Shown piece by piece: positions 7,687 to 17,351 of a DNA stretch of 64,000 bases. This stretch comes from Sphingopyxis sp. DBS4. GTDB taxonomy: Bacteria; Pseudomonadota; Alphaproteobacteria; Sphingomonadales; Sphingomonadaceae. The first letter of the stretch is position 1. Every line of letters starts with the position of its first letter. The notes under the pieces were generated by a model. The model had not been told where the DNA came from and ran no database searches. It worked only from the letters and a program-made list of their open reading frames with translations. Location: contig NZ_CP102384.1 of assembly GCF_024628865.1 (NCBI RefSeq), positions 1,933,001 to 1,997,000 of the forward strand, read 5' to 3'. The translations under genes and the position numbers were made by a program.

Positions 7687-9531
7687 TTACCGCCCGATCT
7701 GCCCGGCCTTGTCGCGCAAATCCTGCGCCGCCTGCCGGTTGCCCCGCTGCTCGAGCAGGTCGGCATAGAGGAGCATGATCTCGCCGTTCAGCGGTTGCAA
7801 CCGATACGCCATGGCGATCAGCGGCAGGGCGCGGTCGCGCTCTCCCTCGGCGGCATAGGCGCGCGCCAGATCGCGCAGGATCACGGCATCGCGGTTGCCG
7901 ATCCGGCGCCGCACCCGCTCGAAATGCGCGGCCGCCTGATCCCAATGTTCGATATCCATCGCCAGATGCCCCGCCAGCCGATCAGCGGCAATGCTGGACG
8001 GCTGACTGTCGCGCAGCGTCAGGATCGCGGCGCCCGAACCGGCTGGGTCGCCGGCGCGGAACAGCGCGTTGGCGAGCCGCAGCGTCGTGCGCTCGCCCGC
8101 GTCGAGGGCGCGCGCGGCGCGATAGGATTCGACCGCCAGCCCGAAACGCCCGCCCGCAAGCGCCGCGTCGCCGAGCAGGATATGCGCGTCGGCGACCCCG
8201 CGGTTCGCATCGCGCAGTCGCATCGCGCGCGCGATCGCGCTGCCATAATTCCCCGCCGCCATGTCGGCGGAAATCGCGGGGACCGCCCGCGCAGGGTCGA
8301 GCGGCGCGGCGTCGGCCGCGGCGGCGAGCGATCCATAGCCATCGTCGACCGCGAACGGCCCCGCCTCGCCGGGCGCCAGTGCCGCCGCGCGCGCCATATC
8401 GTCGGCCGCTTCCCCCTTGCGCCCCAATTCCGACGCCACGCGCGCCGCCAGAAGCAGCGACCAGCTATCGGCATCCTGCCGGTCGATGATGGGCTCCAGC
8501 GCCTCGGCGGCGGCATCGGCATCACCGTCGGCCCAATTGGCGGCGGCCAGGATGCGGCGAGCGGTCAGATTATGCGGCTGCTCGGCGATCAGCCGCTCGG
8601 CCCAGTTTACCGCCACCGCCTGGCCGCCCAGTTCGAGTTCGACGATCGCGCTGAGCAGCATGACGCCGGGTTGATCGTCGAGTTCGCCGCGCGTGCGCTG
8701 AAGCAGGCTGCGCGCGAGAGCATAGCGGCCCGCGCGCGCGGCGAGAACCGCCTGCAGATAATAGAGCCGGGGATCGCGCGGGACGAGCGTCGCGGCATGG
8801 CGCAGCGCCGCGAGCATGTCCCGGTAGCGGCCAAGGTCGCCGAGCGTCGCCGCCTGGTCGATCAGCGCGTCGGCGTTGTCGGGATCGGCAGCGAGCGCCT
8901 TTTCATACCAGCCGAGCGAAGCGTTCAGCCCGTCCTGCGTGCGGGTCAGATTGGCCTTGTATGCCAGCGCCGCGCTATTCCGTCCGTCGAGTTCGATCGC
9001 GAAATCGACCGCGTCGCGCGCGCCCAGCGTATCGGCATTGGCATCGCGAAAACGTGCGATGTCGACCCACAGCGCCGAATCGCGCGGCCGTTCGCGCACC
9101 GCCCGATCATAGGCGTCGCGTGCCGCGCCCAGATCGCCGTCGGCAAGGTGGACGTCGCCCGCGACCCACGCCGCTTCGCCGATCATCTCGGGCGCGATTG
9201 GCCCGGCGTCGAGCGCCGCGAGTGCGCGCTTGCCATCGCCCTGCAACGCATAGGCGCGTGCGAGCAGCGGGCGCAGATAGTCGTCGTTCGCCCCCGCCGC
9301 GAGTGCCGCCTTGACCGATGCCTCGGCACCCGGGCCGTTGCCCAACCGCAGCTGCGCGCGCGCCAGTTCGACGCGCGGCCGGATCGCCGCCGGATCGTCG
9401 GCGATCGTGCGCTGCAATTCGGCGCTGCGTGCCAGCCATTGCTGGCGCGGACCGTCCGGACGCGCGCCGTTGCAGCCGGCCAGGGCTGCCGCCGCGATCA
9501 ACGCCGCCAGTAAAGGCCGGGCCAGCGTCAT
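7687..9531 (-). CDS. TPR lipoprotein of the PEP-CTERM/EPS regulatory block (PrsT-like)
   Basis: A 614-residue protein with a lipoprotein signal (LAALIAAAALAGC, Cys20) and tetratricopeptide-like helical repeats over nearly its whole length (for example WYEKALAADPDNADALIDQAATLGDLGRY written as successive A/G-x-x-L repeats). It probably faces the periplasm and acts as a scaffold. ATG 9531 directly abuts the stop of prsR (TGAATG), so the two are coupled. Large TPR lipoproteins (PrsT) accompany PrsK and PrsR in XrtA/PEP-CTERM loci, but those are typically longer, so the PrsT label rests mainly on context. Confidence 0.85.
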   Translation of the reverse strand: MTLARPLLAALIAAAALAGCNGARPDGPRQQWLARSAELQRTIADDPAAIRPRVELARAQLRLGNGPGAEASVKAALAAGANDDYLRPLLARAYALQGDGKRALAALDAGPIAPEMIGEAAWVAGDVHLADGDLGAARDAYDRAVRERPRDSALWVDIARFRDANADTLGARDAVDFAIELDGRNSAALAYKANLTRTQDGLNASLGWYEKALAADPDNADALIDQAATLGDLGRYRDMLAALRHAATLVPRDPRLYYLQAVLAARAGRYALARSLLQRTRGELDDQPGVMLLSAIVELELGGQAVAVNWAERLIAEQPHNLTARRILAAANWADGDADAAAEALEPIIDRQDADSWSLLLAARVASELGRKGEAADDMARAAALAPGEAGPFAVDDGYGSLAAAADAAPLDPARAVPAISADMAAGNYGSAIARAMRLRDANRGVADAHILLGDAALAGGRFGLAVESYRAARALDAGERTTLRLANALFRAGDPAGSGAAILTLRDSQPSSIAADRLAGHLAMDIEHWDQAAAHFERVRRRIGNRDAVILRDLARAYAAEGERDRALPLIAMAYRLQPLNGEIMLLYADLLEQRGNRQAAQDLRDKAGQIGR

Positions 9532-10908
9532 TCAGGCCTGCATCCGATATTGCTTGAGCAGGTCGTAGAGCGTCGGGCGGCTGATCCCGAGCAGCTTCGC
9601 CGCCGACGAGATATTGCCTTCGCTCTGCATCATCGCGCGGCGGATCGCGACGCGGTCGGCCGCCTCGCGCGCCGCGCGCAGGTTGAGCCAGCTTTCGTCG
9701 CTCTCGCCGTCGCTCCCCGACAGATCCAGATCCTCGCGCATCACCAGCTTGCCGTCGGCCATGATCACCGCGCGCTTGATGCGATTCTCCAGTTCGCGGA
9801 CATTGCCCGGCCAGCGCCCTTCATCGATCGCCTGCAACGCGTCGGGCGCGAAGCCGCGGACCGAGGGGTTCATCGCGGGCGCATATTGATGGAGGAAATG
9901 GCGCGCGAGCAGCACCGCGTCGCCGGGCCGCTCGGCGAGCGACGGAATCTTCACCACCATTTCGGCGAGCCGGTAATAGAGGTCATCGCGGAAGCTGCCC
10001 TCGGCGATCATCGCATCGAGATCGCGGTGCGTCGCGCAGACGATGCGCGTGTCGACCGCGATCGCCTTGCGCCCGCCGATCCGCTCGATCGTCCGTTCCT
10101 GCAGGAAACGCAGCAGCTTGACCTGCAATGGCAGCGGAATGTCGCCGACCTCGTCGAGGAACAGTGTGCCGCCGTGCGCCAGTTCGATCTTGCCCTCGGT
10201 CGTCTTCACCGCGCCGGTGAACGCGCCCTTTTCATGCCCGAACAATTCGCTTTCGAGCAGATTCTCGGGGATGGCGGCGCAGTTGATCGCGACGAAAGCA
10301 CCGTCGCGCCGCCCGCTCGCCTCGTGCAGCCCGCGCGCAAGCAATTCCTTGCCGGTGCCGCTCGCACCGAGCAGCATCACCGAAACGTCAAGGTTCGCGA
10401 CCCGCTCGATCGTGCGCGCGACCTTGATCATTTCGGGCGCGCCGGTGATCATCCCGCCGACCACGCGATGATCGCCCGCCCCCTGGCTCGCGAGCCGCGC
10501 ATTCTCGACCTCGAGGTCGCGGACATGAAAGGCGCGGCGGACGATCAGCCCCAGTTCCTCGATGTCGATCGGCTTCTGGTAGAAATCCCATGCTCCGCTG
10601 GCGATCGCCGTCAGCGCGCTCGCACGCTCGCCATGCCCCGATACGACGATGACCTTGGTATCGGGCTTGTTCGCCAGGATCGCCTTCAGCACCCGAAACC
10701 CCTCGCGCGTGCCGTCGGGATCGGGCGGCAGGCCGAGGTCGAGCGTCACCACCGCCGGTTCCTCGGCGCGCAGCAGTTCGATCGCGCTGTCGTGATCGCC
10801 CGCGATCAGCACGCGATAATCGTCATAAGCCCATTTGAGCTGCGCCTGCAGCCCCGGGTCGTCCTCGACGATCAGCAATGTCTGCGCTTCGGTCCCCGCG
10901 TCCCTCAT
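9532..10908 (-). CDS. prsR: PEP-CTERM-type sigma-54-dependent response regulator PrsR
   Basis: A 458-residue NtrC-like protein. The receiver domain spans residues 8-125, with acidic pocket ED15-16, phosphorylatable Asp57 in [10 protein letters not shown] and the conserved Lys in YQKPI. The AAA+ domain has Walker A GASGTGKE (181-188), the sigma-54 contact loop GAFTGA (228-233) and Walker B LFLDEVGD (249-256). A Fis-type HTH ends the protein ([20 protein letters not shown]). The start at 10908 (MRDAGTEAQ) is chosen over longer in-frame starts because it begins 1 nt after the prsK stop and the receiver domain starts at once. It should activate sigma-54 promoters of exopolysaccharide or PEP-CTERM genes after phosphorylation by PrsK. 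Confidence 0.92.
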   Translation of the reverse strand: MRDAGTEAQTLLIVEDDPGLQAQLKWAYDDYRVLIAGDHDSAIELLRAEEPAVVTLDLGLPPDPDGTREGFRVLKAILANKPDTKVIVVSGHGERASALTAIASGAWDFYQKPIDIEELGLIVRRAFHVRDLEVENARLASQGAGDHRVVGGMITGAPEMIKVARTIERVANLDVSVMLLGASGTGKELLARGLHEASGRRDGAFVAINCAAIPENLLESELFGHEKGAFTGAVKTTEGKIELAHGGTLFLDEVGDIPLPLQVKLLRFLQERTIERIGGRKAIAVDTRIVCATHRDLDAMIAEGSFRDDLYYRLAEMVVKIPSLAERPGDAVLLARHFLHQYAPAMNPSVRGFAPDALQAIDEGRWPGNVRELENRIKRAVIMADGKLVMREDLDLSGSDGESDESWLNLRAAREAADRVAIRRAMMQSEGNISSAAKLLGISRPTLYDLLKQYRMQA

Positions 10909-10909
10909 C

Positions 10910-13036
10910 CTATGCCACTTTCCCCAAAGGCTCCCCTGTTCCGGCATCCTCGCGCGCGTCGGCCAGCGGCAGCCACAGCGTGAAATCGCTGCCCTTCCCC
11001 GGCTCGCTCGCGACCTCGATCGCCCCGCCCATCGCCTGCGCGAGCCCCAGCGCCTCGAACGCGCCCAGCCCGAAACCGCCGTCCTTGGTCGACACGAAGG
11101 GCTTGAACAATTCGTCGCGGATGAAGGCGCGCGTCATGCCGCCGCCCTGGTCGATCACGTCGATCCGCGCCCGCCCCTGCTCGGCGACCGCGACGACCTG
11201 CACCGGCGTGTCGGCGGGCGAGGCGTCGATCGCATTGGCGACGAGATGCTGGACGATCTGGCGGATCGATGCCGCGTCGCCCCACGCCGCAAGCCCCGCC
11301 TGACAGCCGACGAAGAGCGCGCGGCGCGGCCGCACCTCGGCCGCGACGTCGCGCAGCAGCGGCTCGACGAGCGTCCGTCCCGCCTCCACCGCGCGGCGCT
11401 CGCGCGGCGACAGGCGGACGAGCAGGTCGGACAGGCGCCCGGCCGAAATCTTGAGCGTCCCGATCATGTCGGCGCGGAATTCGGGCTTGTCGGCATGCCG
11501 CTCGGCATTGCGCGCGAGCAGCGAGAGCTGGCTCGCCAGATTCTTGATGTCGTGCATGATGAAGGCGAAGCGGCGGTTGAACTCGTCGAAGCGCTTCGCC
11601 TCGGACAGCGCCTCCAGACTCTGCGATTCGGCAAGGTAGCTCGCCGCCTGCTGCCCCGCGATGCGCAGCACGTCGAGGTCTTCCCAGTCGAGCGCGCGCG
11701 ACACCGGCGGGCGATGCAGCACCGCCACCGCGATCATCCGCTGGAAATGCAGCACGGGCACCACGACCCAGGCGCGCGTGTCGTCGAGCAGCCAGTCGGG
11801 GATCGCAAGGCCCTCCCCATCGGGCACGGCCCCGCGGCGCTCGGCATCGAGGTCGACGATGTGCCGGCTTTCCTGCAACATGAAGCTCGACCGCAGCGGC
11901 AGCGCCGCCCCCTCCTCCAGACCCGCGGGCCAATGCCATTGCTCGGCGACGCGGAACGCCCCCTGCGCGTCGGGCAGCAGGAGCAGCGCGCCGGGGCTGC
12001 CGGTCAGCTCCGCAAGCGCCTTCGCCACGCGGCGGTGCAGGTTGCGGTCGTCCTCGCCGTCTCCTTGCGCCAGCGTCGCGGTGAAGCGCATCCATTCGGC
12101 GCGATAGTCATAGCGATGCTCGAAGAAATGCTTCGAGATCATCACCGCCAGCCACGCGCGCGTCCGCGCCGACAGCAGCAACAGCCCGCCGGTGCCGAGC
12201 GCGACGATCAGGAAGACGCCCTGCGCCAGTTCGCCATAGTCGCCGCCGACCAGCCGCGCGACCGCGCCGGCGAGCCCGATCAGGATCAGATAGGCGGCGG
12301 CACCGAGCAGGACCAGCGTGCGCGTCGCGACGCTGCGCGACAGCCGGATGCGCTCGCGCCCGACATCCATCGCCGCGAGGACGAAGGTCGGCGCCATCAT
12401 CAGCGCGACTGCGGGGATCAGGTGGATCAGCGTCGACGCGGGCTTGCCGGTCAGCGCCCCGATCAGCTGGACATTGAGCTCATAGGCCCAGAGCATCGCG
12501 AAACCGCCCGCGACCGCCATCACCGGCATCCGGAGGCCCGCGCTCGCCCGCCGCGCCGCGCCATCGACGAGCAGCAGTCCGCCGACCGCGACGATCATCG
12601 CCGATGCGCCAAGCGTCGGGCCCAGCCACGCGCCGGCCGCCGCGCTCCGCATATGCACCGCGATTCCGCCGACCAGCGTGATCGCGGCGATCGTGACGAG
12701 CAGGCGGAGGATCAGGCGCAGCGGTGCCGGCATCGGTGCGGGCGCCGGCCAGAAGGTCGCGCCGAGCCAGCCGAGCATCGCCAGGTCGCGGAGCGACCGC
12801 GCCACCATCGCCTGTGACGATCCGGGCGCGAAACGATAGAGCGCGGCACACCAGACGGCGCTCGCGATCGCGGCGACGACCAGCCAGCGCGGCGCCGGCA
12901 TCAGCGCCGCCATGCGTTCGCGCGGCCGCGAAAGTAGCCATAGCGCGACGCCGCCGAAACCCGCGAACGCCAGCGCCGACAAAAGCTGCGACAGGGCGCC
13001 GAGCGTCGCCACCGTCAGCGCGCGCCCTCGGGCCAC
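10910..13036 (-). CDS. prsK: PEP-CTERM-type membrane histidine kinase PrsK
   Basis: A 708-residue protein. The N-terminal third holds about eight to ten hydrophobic segments and no large extracytoplasmic domain. A GAF-like region follows (around residues 320-470, including FQRMIAVAVLHRPP). The kinase core has an H-box FAFIMHDIKNLASQLSLL, an N-box QHLVANAIDASPADTP, and G-boxes DQGGGMTR and GGFGLGAFEALGLAQAMGG. The start GTG at 13036 overlaps the sugar transferase by 22 nt; a second GTG at 13012 is possible. PrsK is predicted to phosphorylate PrsR, encoded immediately after it. The stimulus is unknown. Confidence 0.9.
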   Translation of the reverse strand: MARGRALTVATLGALSQLLSALAFAGFGGVALWLLSRPRERMAALMPAPRWLVVAAIASAVWCAALYRFAPGSSQAMVARSLRDLAMLGWLGATFWPAPAPMPAPLRLILRLLVTIAAITLVGGIAVHMRSAAAGAWLGPTLGASAMIVAVGGLLLVDGAARRASAGLRMPVMAVAGGFAMLWAYELNVQLIGALTGKPASTLIHLIPAVALMMAPTFVLAAMDVGRERIRLSRSVATRTLVLLGAAAYLILIGLAGAVARLVGGDYGELAQGVFLIVALGTGGLLLLSARTRAWLAVMISKHFFEHRYDYRAEWMRFTATLAQGDGEDDRNLHRRVAKALAELTGSPGALLLLPDAQGAFRVAEQWHWPAGLEEGAALPLRSSFMLQESRHIVDLDAERRGAVPDGEGLAIPDWLLDDTRAWVVVPVLHFQRMIAVAVLHRPPVSRALDWEDLDVLRIAGQQAASYLAESQSLEALSEAKRFDEFNRRFAFIMHDIKNLASQLSLLARNAERHADKPEFRADMIGTLKISAGRLSDLLVRLSPRERRAVEAGRTLVEPLLRDVAAEVRPRRALFVGCQAGLAAWGDAASIRQIVQHLVANAIDASPADTPVQVVAVAEQGRARIDVIDQGGGMTRAFIRDELFKPFVSTKDGGFGLGAFEALGLAQAMGGAIEVASEPGKGSDFTLWLPLADAREDAGTGEPLGKVA

Positions 13037-14403
13037 AGCACGACGCGTACCGTCTGGAGCAGGATCAGCAGGTCGAGGAAGGGCGAATAATTCTTGGCGT
13101 AATAGAGGTCATATTCCAGCTTCACCCGCGCATCCTCGATCGACGCGCCATAGGGATAGTTGATCTGCGCCCAGCCGGTCAGCCCCGGCTTCACCATGTG
13201 CCGCTCGGCATAATAGGGCAGTTCGCGGGTCAGTTCCTCGACGAAGCTCGGCCGCTCGGGCCGCGGGCCGACGATGCTCATCTCGCCCTTGAGCACGCAC
13301 CAGAGCTGCGGCAGTTCGTCGATGCGAAGCTTGCGGATGACATGACCGACGCGCGTGACGCGCGGATCGTTCTCGCTCGCCCACACCGCCTTGCCCGCCG
13401 CCTCGGCATCGGTGCGCATCGAGCGGATCTTCAATATGTCATAGGCTTCGCCATAGAGGCCGACGCGCGACTGGCGATAGAAGACCGGCCCCCGGCTGTC
13501 GCACTTGACCGCGATTCCGGCGATCAGGATCAGCGGCAATCCGACGACGAGCACCAACAGGCTCGCGACGATGTCGAACACGCGCTTGCCGACGCGCGAG
13601 ATACGCTGTCCCGCCGAAAAGCCGTCGGAAAAGATGAGCGCGCTCGGATTGGTCGTCGCCAGATCGACGCGCCCCGTCTCACGCTCGATGAAGCTCGCGA
13701 TGTCGTTGACGTGCACGCCCGTGGTCTTGACGCGCAGCAGGTCGGCCAGCGGCAGCGCGCCGCGGCGCTCCTCCATCGCCAGCACCACCTCGCCCGCGCC
13801 GAGCGCGACGGCGTGATCCGACAGGCTGGAGATCGCCTCGCGCGGAACCGCGCCCGGCACCGCGCGCTCGCTGCCCGACATGGCGACGAACCCCGCGACG
13901 GCAAGTCCGCTGCCCGGCGCGTCGGCGAGCGCCCGCAGCCGCGCCGCGCGCTTGCCCGCGCCGAGCACCAGGATGCGCCGCCTGAACGCTTCGGCGCCCG
14001 CCACCTGCGTCAGCGCGAGCCGGATCACGAACAGGGCCGCGATCGCCAATCCCATCGCATAGAGGCTGTTGACGCGCCACAATGTCGCGGAGGGCAGCAG
14101 AAAGCCGACGACCGAGATGAAGATTACGCCAAGCGAAACCGCGGCCAGCAGGCGCGCGGTCGCGAACTTCATCGATCGCAGCGCCTCGCTGCCATACATT
14201 CCGGTCGCCATCATCGCGAGCGAATTGGACAGCGCGAAGGTCGCGATCCGCGCCCAGCGCTCGCCGAACGTCCCGGCGTCGAAGCCGGAAAGATGGGCAT
14301 AGATATGCCAGGCCGCCTCGGCCGAGCCGAGCAGCGCGATGAACTCGACCAGCGCCAGCCAGACCACGGCATGCGGCACATAATGTTTGAACAGACGGAA
14401 CAT
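13015..14403 (-). CDS. XrtA/PEP-CTERM system sugar transferase (TIGR03013-like polyprenyl glycosylphosphotransferase)
   Basis: A 462-residue protein with four N-terminal membrane segments and a CoA-binding/NAD-like middle domain (RRRILVLGAGKRAARL). A fifth hydrophobic segment (RVFDIVASLLVLVVGLPLILIAGI) leads into the bacterial sugar transferase domain, with SRGPVFYRQSRVG, KIRSMRTDAE, LRKLRIDELPQLW and MSIVGPRPERP. These enzymes move a sugar-1-phosphate from a nucleotide sugar to undecaprenyl phosphate, the first step of exopolysaccharide synthesis. The gene is first in a block with prsK, prsR and the TPR lipoprotein, which supports the PEP-CTERM assignment. No other polymer-assembly gene is next to it here. 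Confidence 0.9.
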   Translation of the reverse strand: MFRLFKHYVPHAVVWLALVEFIALLGSAEAAWHIYAHLSGFDAGTFGERWARIATFALSNSLAMMATGMYGSEALRSMKFATARLLAAVSLGVIFISVVGFLLPSATLWRVNSLYAMGLAIAALFVIRLALTQVAGAEAFRRRILVLGAGKRAARLRALADAPGSGLAVAGFVAMSGSERAVPGAVPREAISSLSDHAVALGAGEVVLAMEERRGALPLADLLRVKTTGVHVNDIASFIERETGRVDLATTNPSALIFSDGFSAGQRISRVGKRVFDIVASLLVLVVGLPLILIAGIAVKCDSRGPVFYRQSRVGLYGEAYDILKIRSMRTDAEAAGKAVWASENDPRVTRVGHVIRKLRIDELPQLWCVLKGEMSIVGPRPERPSFVEELTRELPYYAERHMVKPGLTGWAQINYPYGASIEDARVKLEYDLYYAKNYSPFLDLLILLQTVRVVLWPEGAR

Positions 14404-14621
14404 CGAAAAGCCTGGCCCTTTCAGATGCCGACCCTAGCGCGGAGGTCTCAACTGTCGGTTAATTTTACACTCGTTTCGTCCCTATCGGGCAACGGTCCGC
14501 GGTCAAACGGCGGGATGGGACGGAGGATGTTGCAAGCCGCACCGGTCGCCGCCGGCCCGTTGACAGCGGCGCGGGTCTATTCGGGGGTGACCGCCGATAT
14601 GCCGGACGATAGACTGCGGCA

Positions 14622-15347
14622 ATGGTCGCATCTCCCTCCTCCACCGCCCCTTCCTTCGCGGACGCGCCTTTGGGCCTGCTAGCTCATGCCCCGAACGAAC
14701 TCAGGGGTCGCCATTGCCACGACACGGCCTATGTCGCGATCATCCTCGAAGGCGGTTATCAGGAAGCCGGCGACGAAGGCCGCTTCGACGTGGGGCCGGG
14801 CGATGCGTTGATCCATCATGCCTTTGAATCGCATCTCGACCGGGTCGAAGCGCGCGGCGCGCGGGTGCTGATCCTCGACCTGCCGGCCGCGTTGACCGGC
14901 ACGCCGCACGTCCGCGGCCGGGTGCGCGATCCCGATGCGCTGGTGCGGGCCGCCGGCCGCGACGCCGCGGATGCCGCCGCCCTGCTCATCGAGGATTTCG
15001 CGGTCGCGCCCGCTGCCGCGCATGATTGGCCCGATTTGCTCGCCCACGACCTTCGGACATTCGCGCCCTTCGCGCTTCGCGATTGGGCAGAGACCCACGG
15101 CGTGCGCGCCGAGACGCTGAGCCGGGGTTTCCGCACCGCTTATGGCTGCACGCCGAAGGCCTATCGCGCCGACATCCGCGCCCGCGCCGCTCTCGCCGCG
15201 GTCCGGACGAGCCACGAACCCCTCGCAGCCATCGCGCATCGCCTGCATTTCACCGATCAGGCGCATATGACCAGGGCCGTCGCGCGCATCAGCGGCGTCA
15301 CCCCCGGCCGATGGCGAGAACATCAACTGGATACAATACGGCGCTGA
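14622..15347 (+). CDS. AraC family transcriptional regulator
   Basis: A 241-residue protein. The N-terminal half is a cupin-like sensor: RGRHCHDTAYVAIILEGGYQEAGDEGRFDVGPGDALIHHAFESHLDRV carries several His residues of the cupin type. The C-terminal half has the two AraC helix-turn-helices, with GVRAETLSRGFRTAYGCTPKAYRADIRARAAL and PLAAIAHRLHFTDQAHMTRAVARISGVTPGRWR. It is shorter than typical AraC proteins but complete. It may control the DUF885 gene 48 nt downstream on the same strand; this is inference from spacing only. Confidence 0.9.
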   Translation: MVASPSSTAPSFADAPLGLLAHAPNELRGRHCHDTAYVAIILEGGYQEAGDEGRFDVGPGDALIHHAFESHLDRVEARGARVLILDLPAALTGTPHVRGRVRDPDALVRAAGRDAADAAALLIEDFAVAPAAAHDWPDLLAHDLRTFAPFALRDWAETHGVRAETLSRGFRTAYGCTPKAYRADIRARAALAAVRTSHEPLAAIAHRLHFTDQAHMTRAVARISGVTPGRWREHQLDTIRR

Positions 15348-15395
15348 CCGGACGGGCTAGAACCGCTGCCGAAACATATTTTTTCGGAGATTTCC

Positions 15396-17228
15396 ATGCT
15401 CGACCGCCGCACTCTTCTGGCCGCAATCGCCGCTGCATCCGCTGCCGCCGCTGCGCGGCCCGCCCGCGCGATGCTTGCCGATCCGGCGACAAGCGAAAGC
15501 GGTAGGTTGAACGCACTCTACGAACATCTGTTCGACATGCTCGTCGAAAACGACCCCGAATTCGCGACCGCCCTGGGGCTCGACAAGGGGCCCGGCGCCG
15601 CGGCCAAGTCGCGCCTCGCCGATCGGTCGCCCGCCGGGATCGAGCGCAGCCACGACCTTTATCGCGTCGGTCTGGAGGGACTTAAAAAGATCGACGCGTC
15701 GAAATTGTCGGGGATGGACCTCGTCAACTACGAAACCTTCCGCGGTCCGTGGGAGCATTATGTAAAGGCCTACGACAATTTCACTTACGGCCTGCATAGC
15801 TGGCCCGAACCGCATCCGGTCACCCAGCTCAGCGGCACCTATCGCTCGATCCCCGATTTCCTCGTCAACCAGCACGGCATCGCCGATGCCGCCGATGCGG
15901 AAGCCTATCTGTCGCGCTGCGAAGATTTCGCGGTCCAGCTCGACAATGAAACGGGTCGGATGAAGACCGACCATGCGGCCGGCATCCTCGCGCCCGATTT
16001 CGTCATCGACCGCACCCTCGGCCTCTATGAAAAGATCATGGCACCCGCCGCCGACGCCAATCGCCTCACCACCAATCTCAAGGCCAAGACCGAAGCCAAA
16101 GGCATCGCAGGCGACTGGGCGCGCCGCTGCGCGGCGATCGTCGATAGCAAAATCTATCCGGCGATGCGCCGTCAGGCGGCCGAACTGGCGCGCATCCGTC
16201 CCAGGGCCACGCACGACGCGGGGGTCTGGCGCCTGCCGAAGGGCGACGAATATTACGCCTATGCCCTGAATTTCGCGACGACGACCGAGATGTCGGCCGA
16301 GGAGATTCATCAACTCGGGCTCGAACGCATGGCCGACCTTTCCGCGCGCGCCGACGCGATCTTCCGCGAACAGGGCATGACCGGCGGGACGGTCGCGCAG
16401 CGGATGCGCGCGCTCGGCGCCGACAAGCGCTTCATCTATCCGAACACCGATGCCGGCAAGGCGGAGCTGATCGGCAAGCTCAATGAACAGATCGAGGAAA
16501 TGCAGCGCCGCCTGCCCGAGATGTTCGGCCGCTTGCCCAAGGCGAAGGTCGAAATCCGGCGCGTCCCGGCCGAGATCGAGGACGGCGCGACCGGCGGCTA
16601 TTATCAGATCCCGGCGCTCGACGGCTCGCGCCCTGGCGCCTATTATATCAACCTGCGCGACACGGCCGAGAATCCGTCGTGGACGCTGCCGACGCTGACC
16701 TATCACGAAGCGACCCCGGGCCATCACCACCAGATCGCGCTTGCACAGGAGGCAACGGGAATCCCCCGTCTGCGGCGCCTGCCCGCCTATTCGGTCTATA
16801 CCGAGGGCTGGGGCCTCTATGCCGAACAGCTCGCCGACGAAATGGGGGTCTATGACCGCGACCCCTTCGGCCGCCTCGGCTATCTGCAATCCTATATGTT
16901 CCGCGCCGCGCGGCTCGTCGTCGATACCGGCCTTCATCATTATCGCTGGAGCCGGGAGAAGGCGATCGCTTATTATAACGAGGCGCTCGGCACGCCCGAG
17001 CCGTCGAACGTCACCGAGATCGAGCGCTATTGCGTCTGGCCGGGCCAGGCGACGAGCTACATGGTCGGGCAGACGCGCTGGGTCGCGACGCGCGAACGCG
17101 CGCGGGCGGCGCTGGGCGACCGGTTCGACATCCGCGCCTTCCACGACACCGCGCTGGCCGCGGGCGCGATGCCGATCGACGTGCTCGGATCGATGATCGA
17201 CCGCTGGGTCGCGGCGCAGAAGGCCTGA
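15396..17228 (+). CDS. DUF885 family secreted hydrolase, probable zinc metallopeptidase
   Basis: A 610-residue protein, the usual length of the DUF885 family. It starts with a twin-arginine-like signal (MLDRRTLLAAIAAASAAAA) ending near residue 25. The catalytic signature is HEATPGHHHQIALAQE near residue 435, a HExxxGHH form of zinc site, followed by YTEGWGLYAEQLADEMGVY, which supplies a downstream glutamate ligand. Related proteins are carboxypeptidase- or dipeptidase-like and are frequent among secreted peptidases of sphingomonads. Substrate is unknown. Confidence 0.88.
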   Translation: MLDRRTLLAAIAAASAAAAARPARAMLADPATSESGRLNALYEHLFDMLVENDPEFATALGLDKGPGAAAKSRLADRSPAGIERSHDLYRVGLEGLKKIDASKLSGMDLVNYETFRGPWEHYVKAYDNFTYGLHSWPEPHPVTQLSGTYRSIPDFLVNQHGIADAADAEAYLSRCEDFAVQLDNETGRMKTDHAAGILAPDFVIDRTLGLYEKIMAPAADANRLTTNLKAKTEAKGIAGDWARRCAAIVDSKIYPAMRRQAAELARIRPRATHDAGVWRLPKGDEYYAYALNFATTTEMSAEEIHQLGLERMADLSARADAIFREQGMTGGTVAQRMRALGADKRFIYPNTDAGKAELIGKLNEQIEEMQRRLPEMFGRLPKAKVEIRRVPAEIEDGATGGYYQIPALDGSRPGAYYINLRDTAENPSWTLPTLTYHEATPGHHHQIALAQEATGIPRLRRLPAYSVYTEGWGLYAEQLADEMGVYDRDPFGRLGYLQSYMFRAARLVVDTGLHHYRWSREKAIAYYNEALGTPEPSNVTEIERYCVWPGQATSYMVGQTRWVATRERARAALGDRFDIRAFHDTALAAGAMPIDVLGSMIDRWVAAQKA

Positions 17229-17245
17229 TGCGCGCCGTCTTATCC

Positions 17246-17322
17246 GTGTGCCCCCGCGAAGGCGGGGCCCCAGAGCGGCCTTGCGCTACCCCGCCCTGGG
17301 TCCCCGCCTTCGCGGGGACACG
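17246..17322. repeat. Palindromic repeat, CCCCGCGAAGGCGGGG family
   Basis: GTGTGCCCCCGCGAAGGCGG at 17246 mirrors CCCCGCCTTCGCGGGGACAC at the other end (to 17322). It occupies the gap between the convergent DUF885 and ScfR-type genes and could end transcription from both sides. Confidence 0.85.
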
Positions 17323-17351
17323 CAAGGGCTTCAGTCAAAGCCGATCATGTT

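Noticed and set aside
7588..9513. A 641-codon plus-strand open frame opposite the TPR lipoprotein
   Set aside because: Composition is that of an antisense shadow; the minus-strand frame has a lipobox, TPR pattern and a coupled neighbour.
14404..14621. Sigma-54 promoter upstream of the sugar transferase
   Set aside because: A GG...GC-like match exists on the minus strand, but the spacing between the two elements is 8 nt, not the required 10.
15357..17144. A 595-codon minus-strand frame opposite the DUF885 hydrolase
   Set aside because: No recognisable domain; the plus-strand gene has a signal peptide and HExxxGHH zinc motif.
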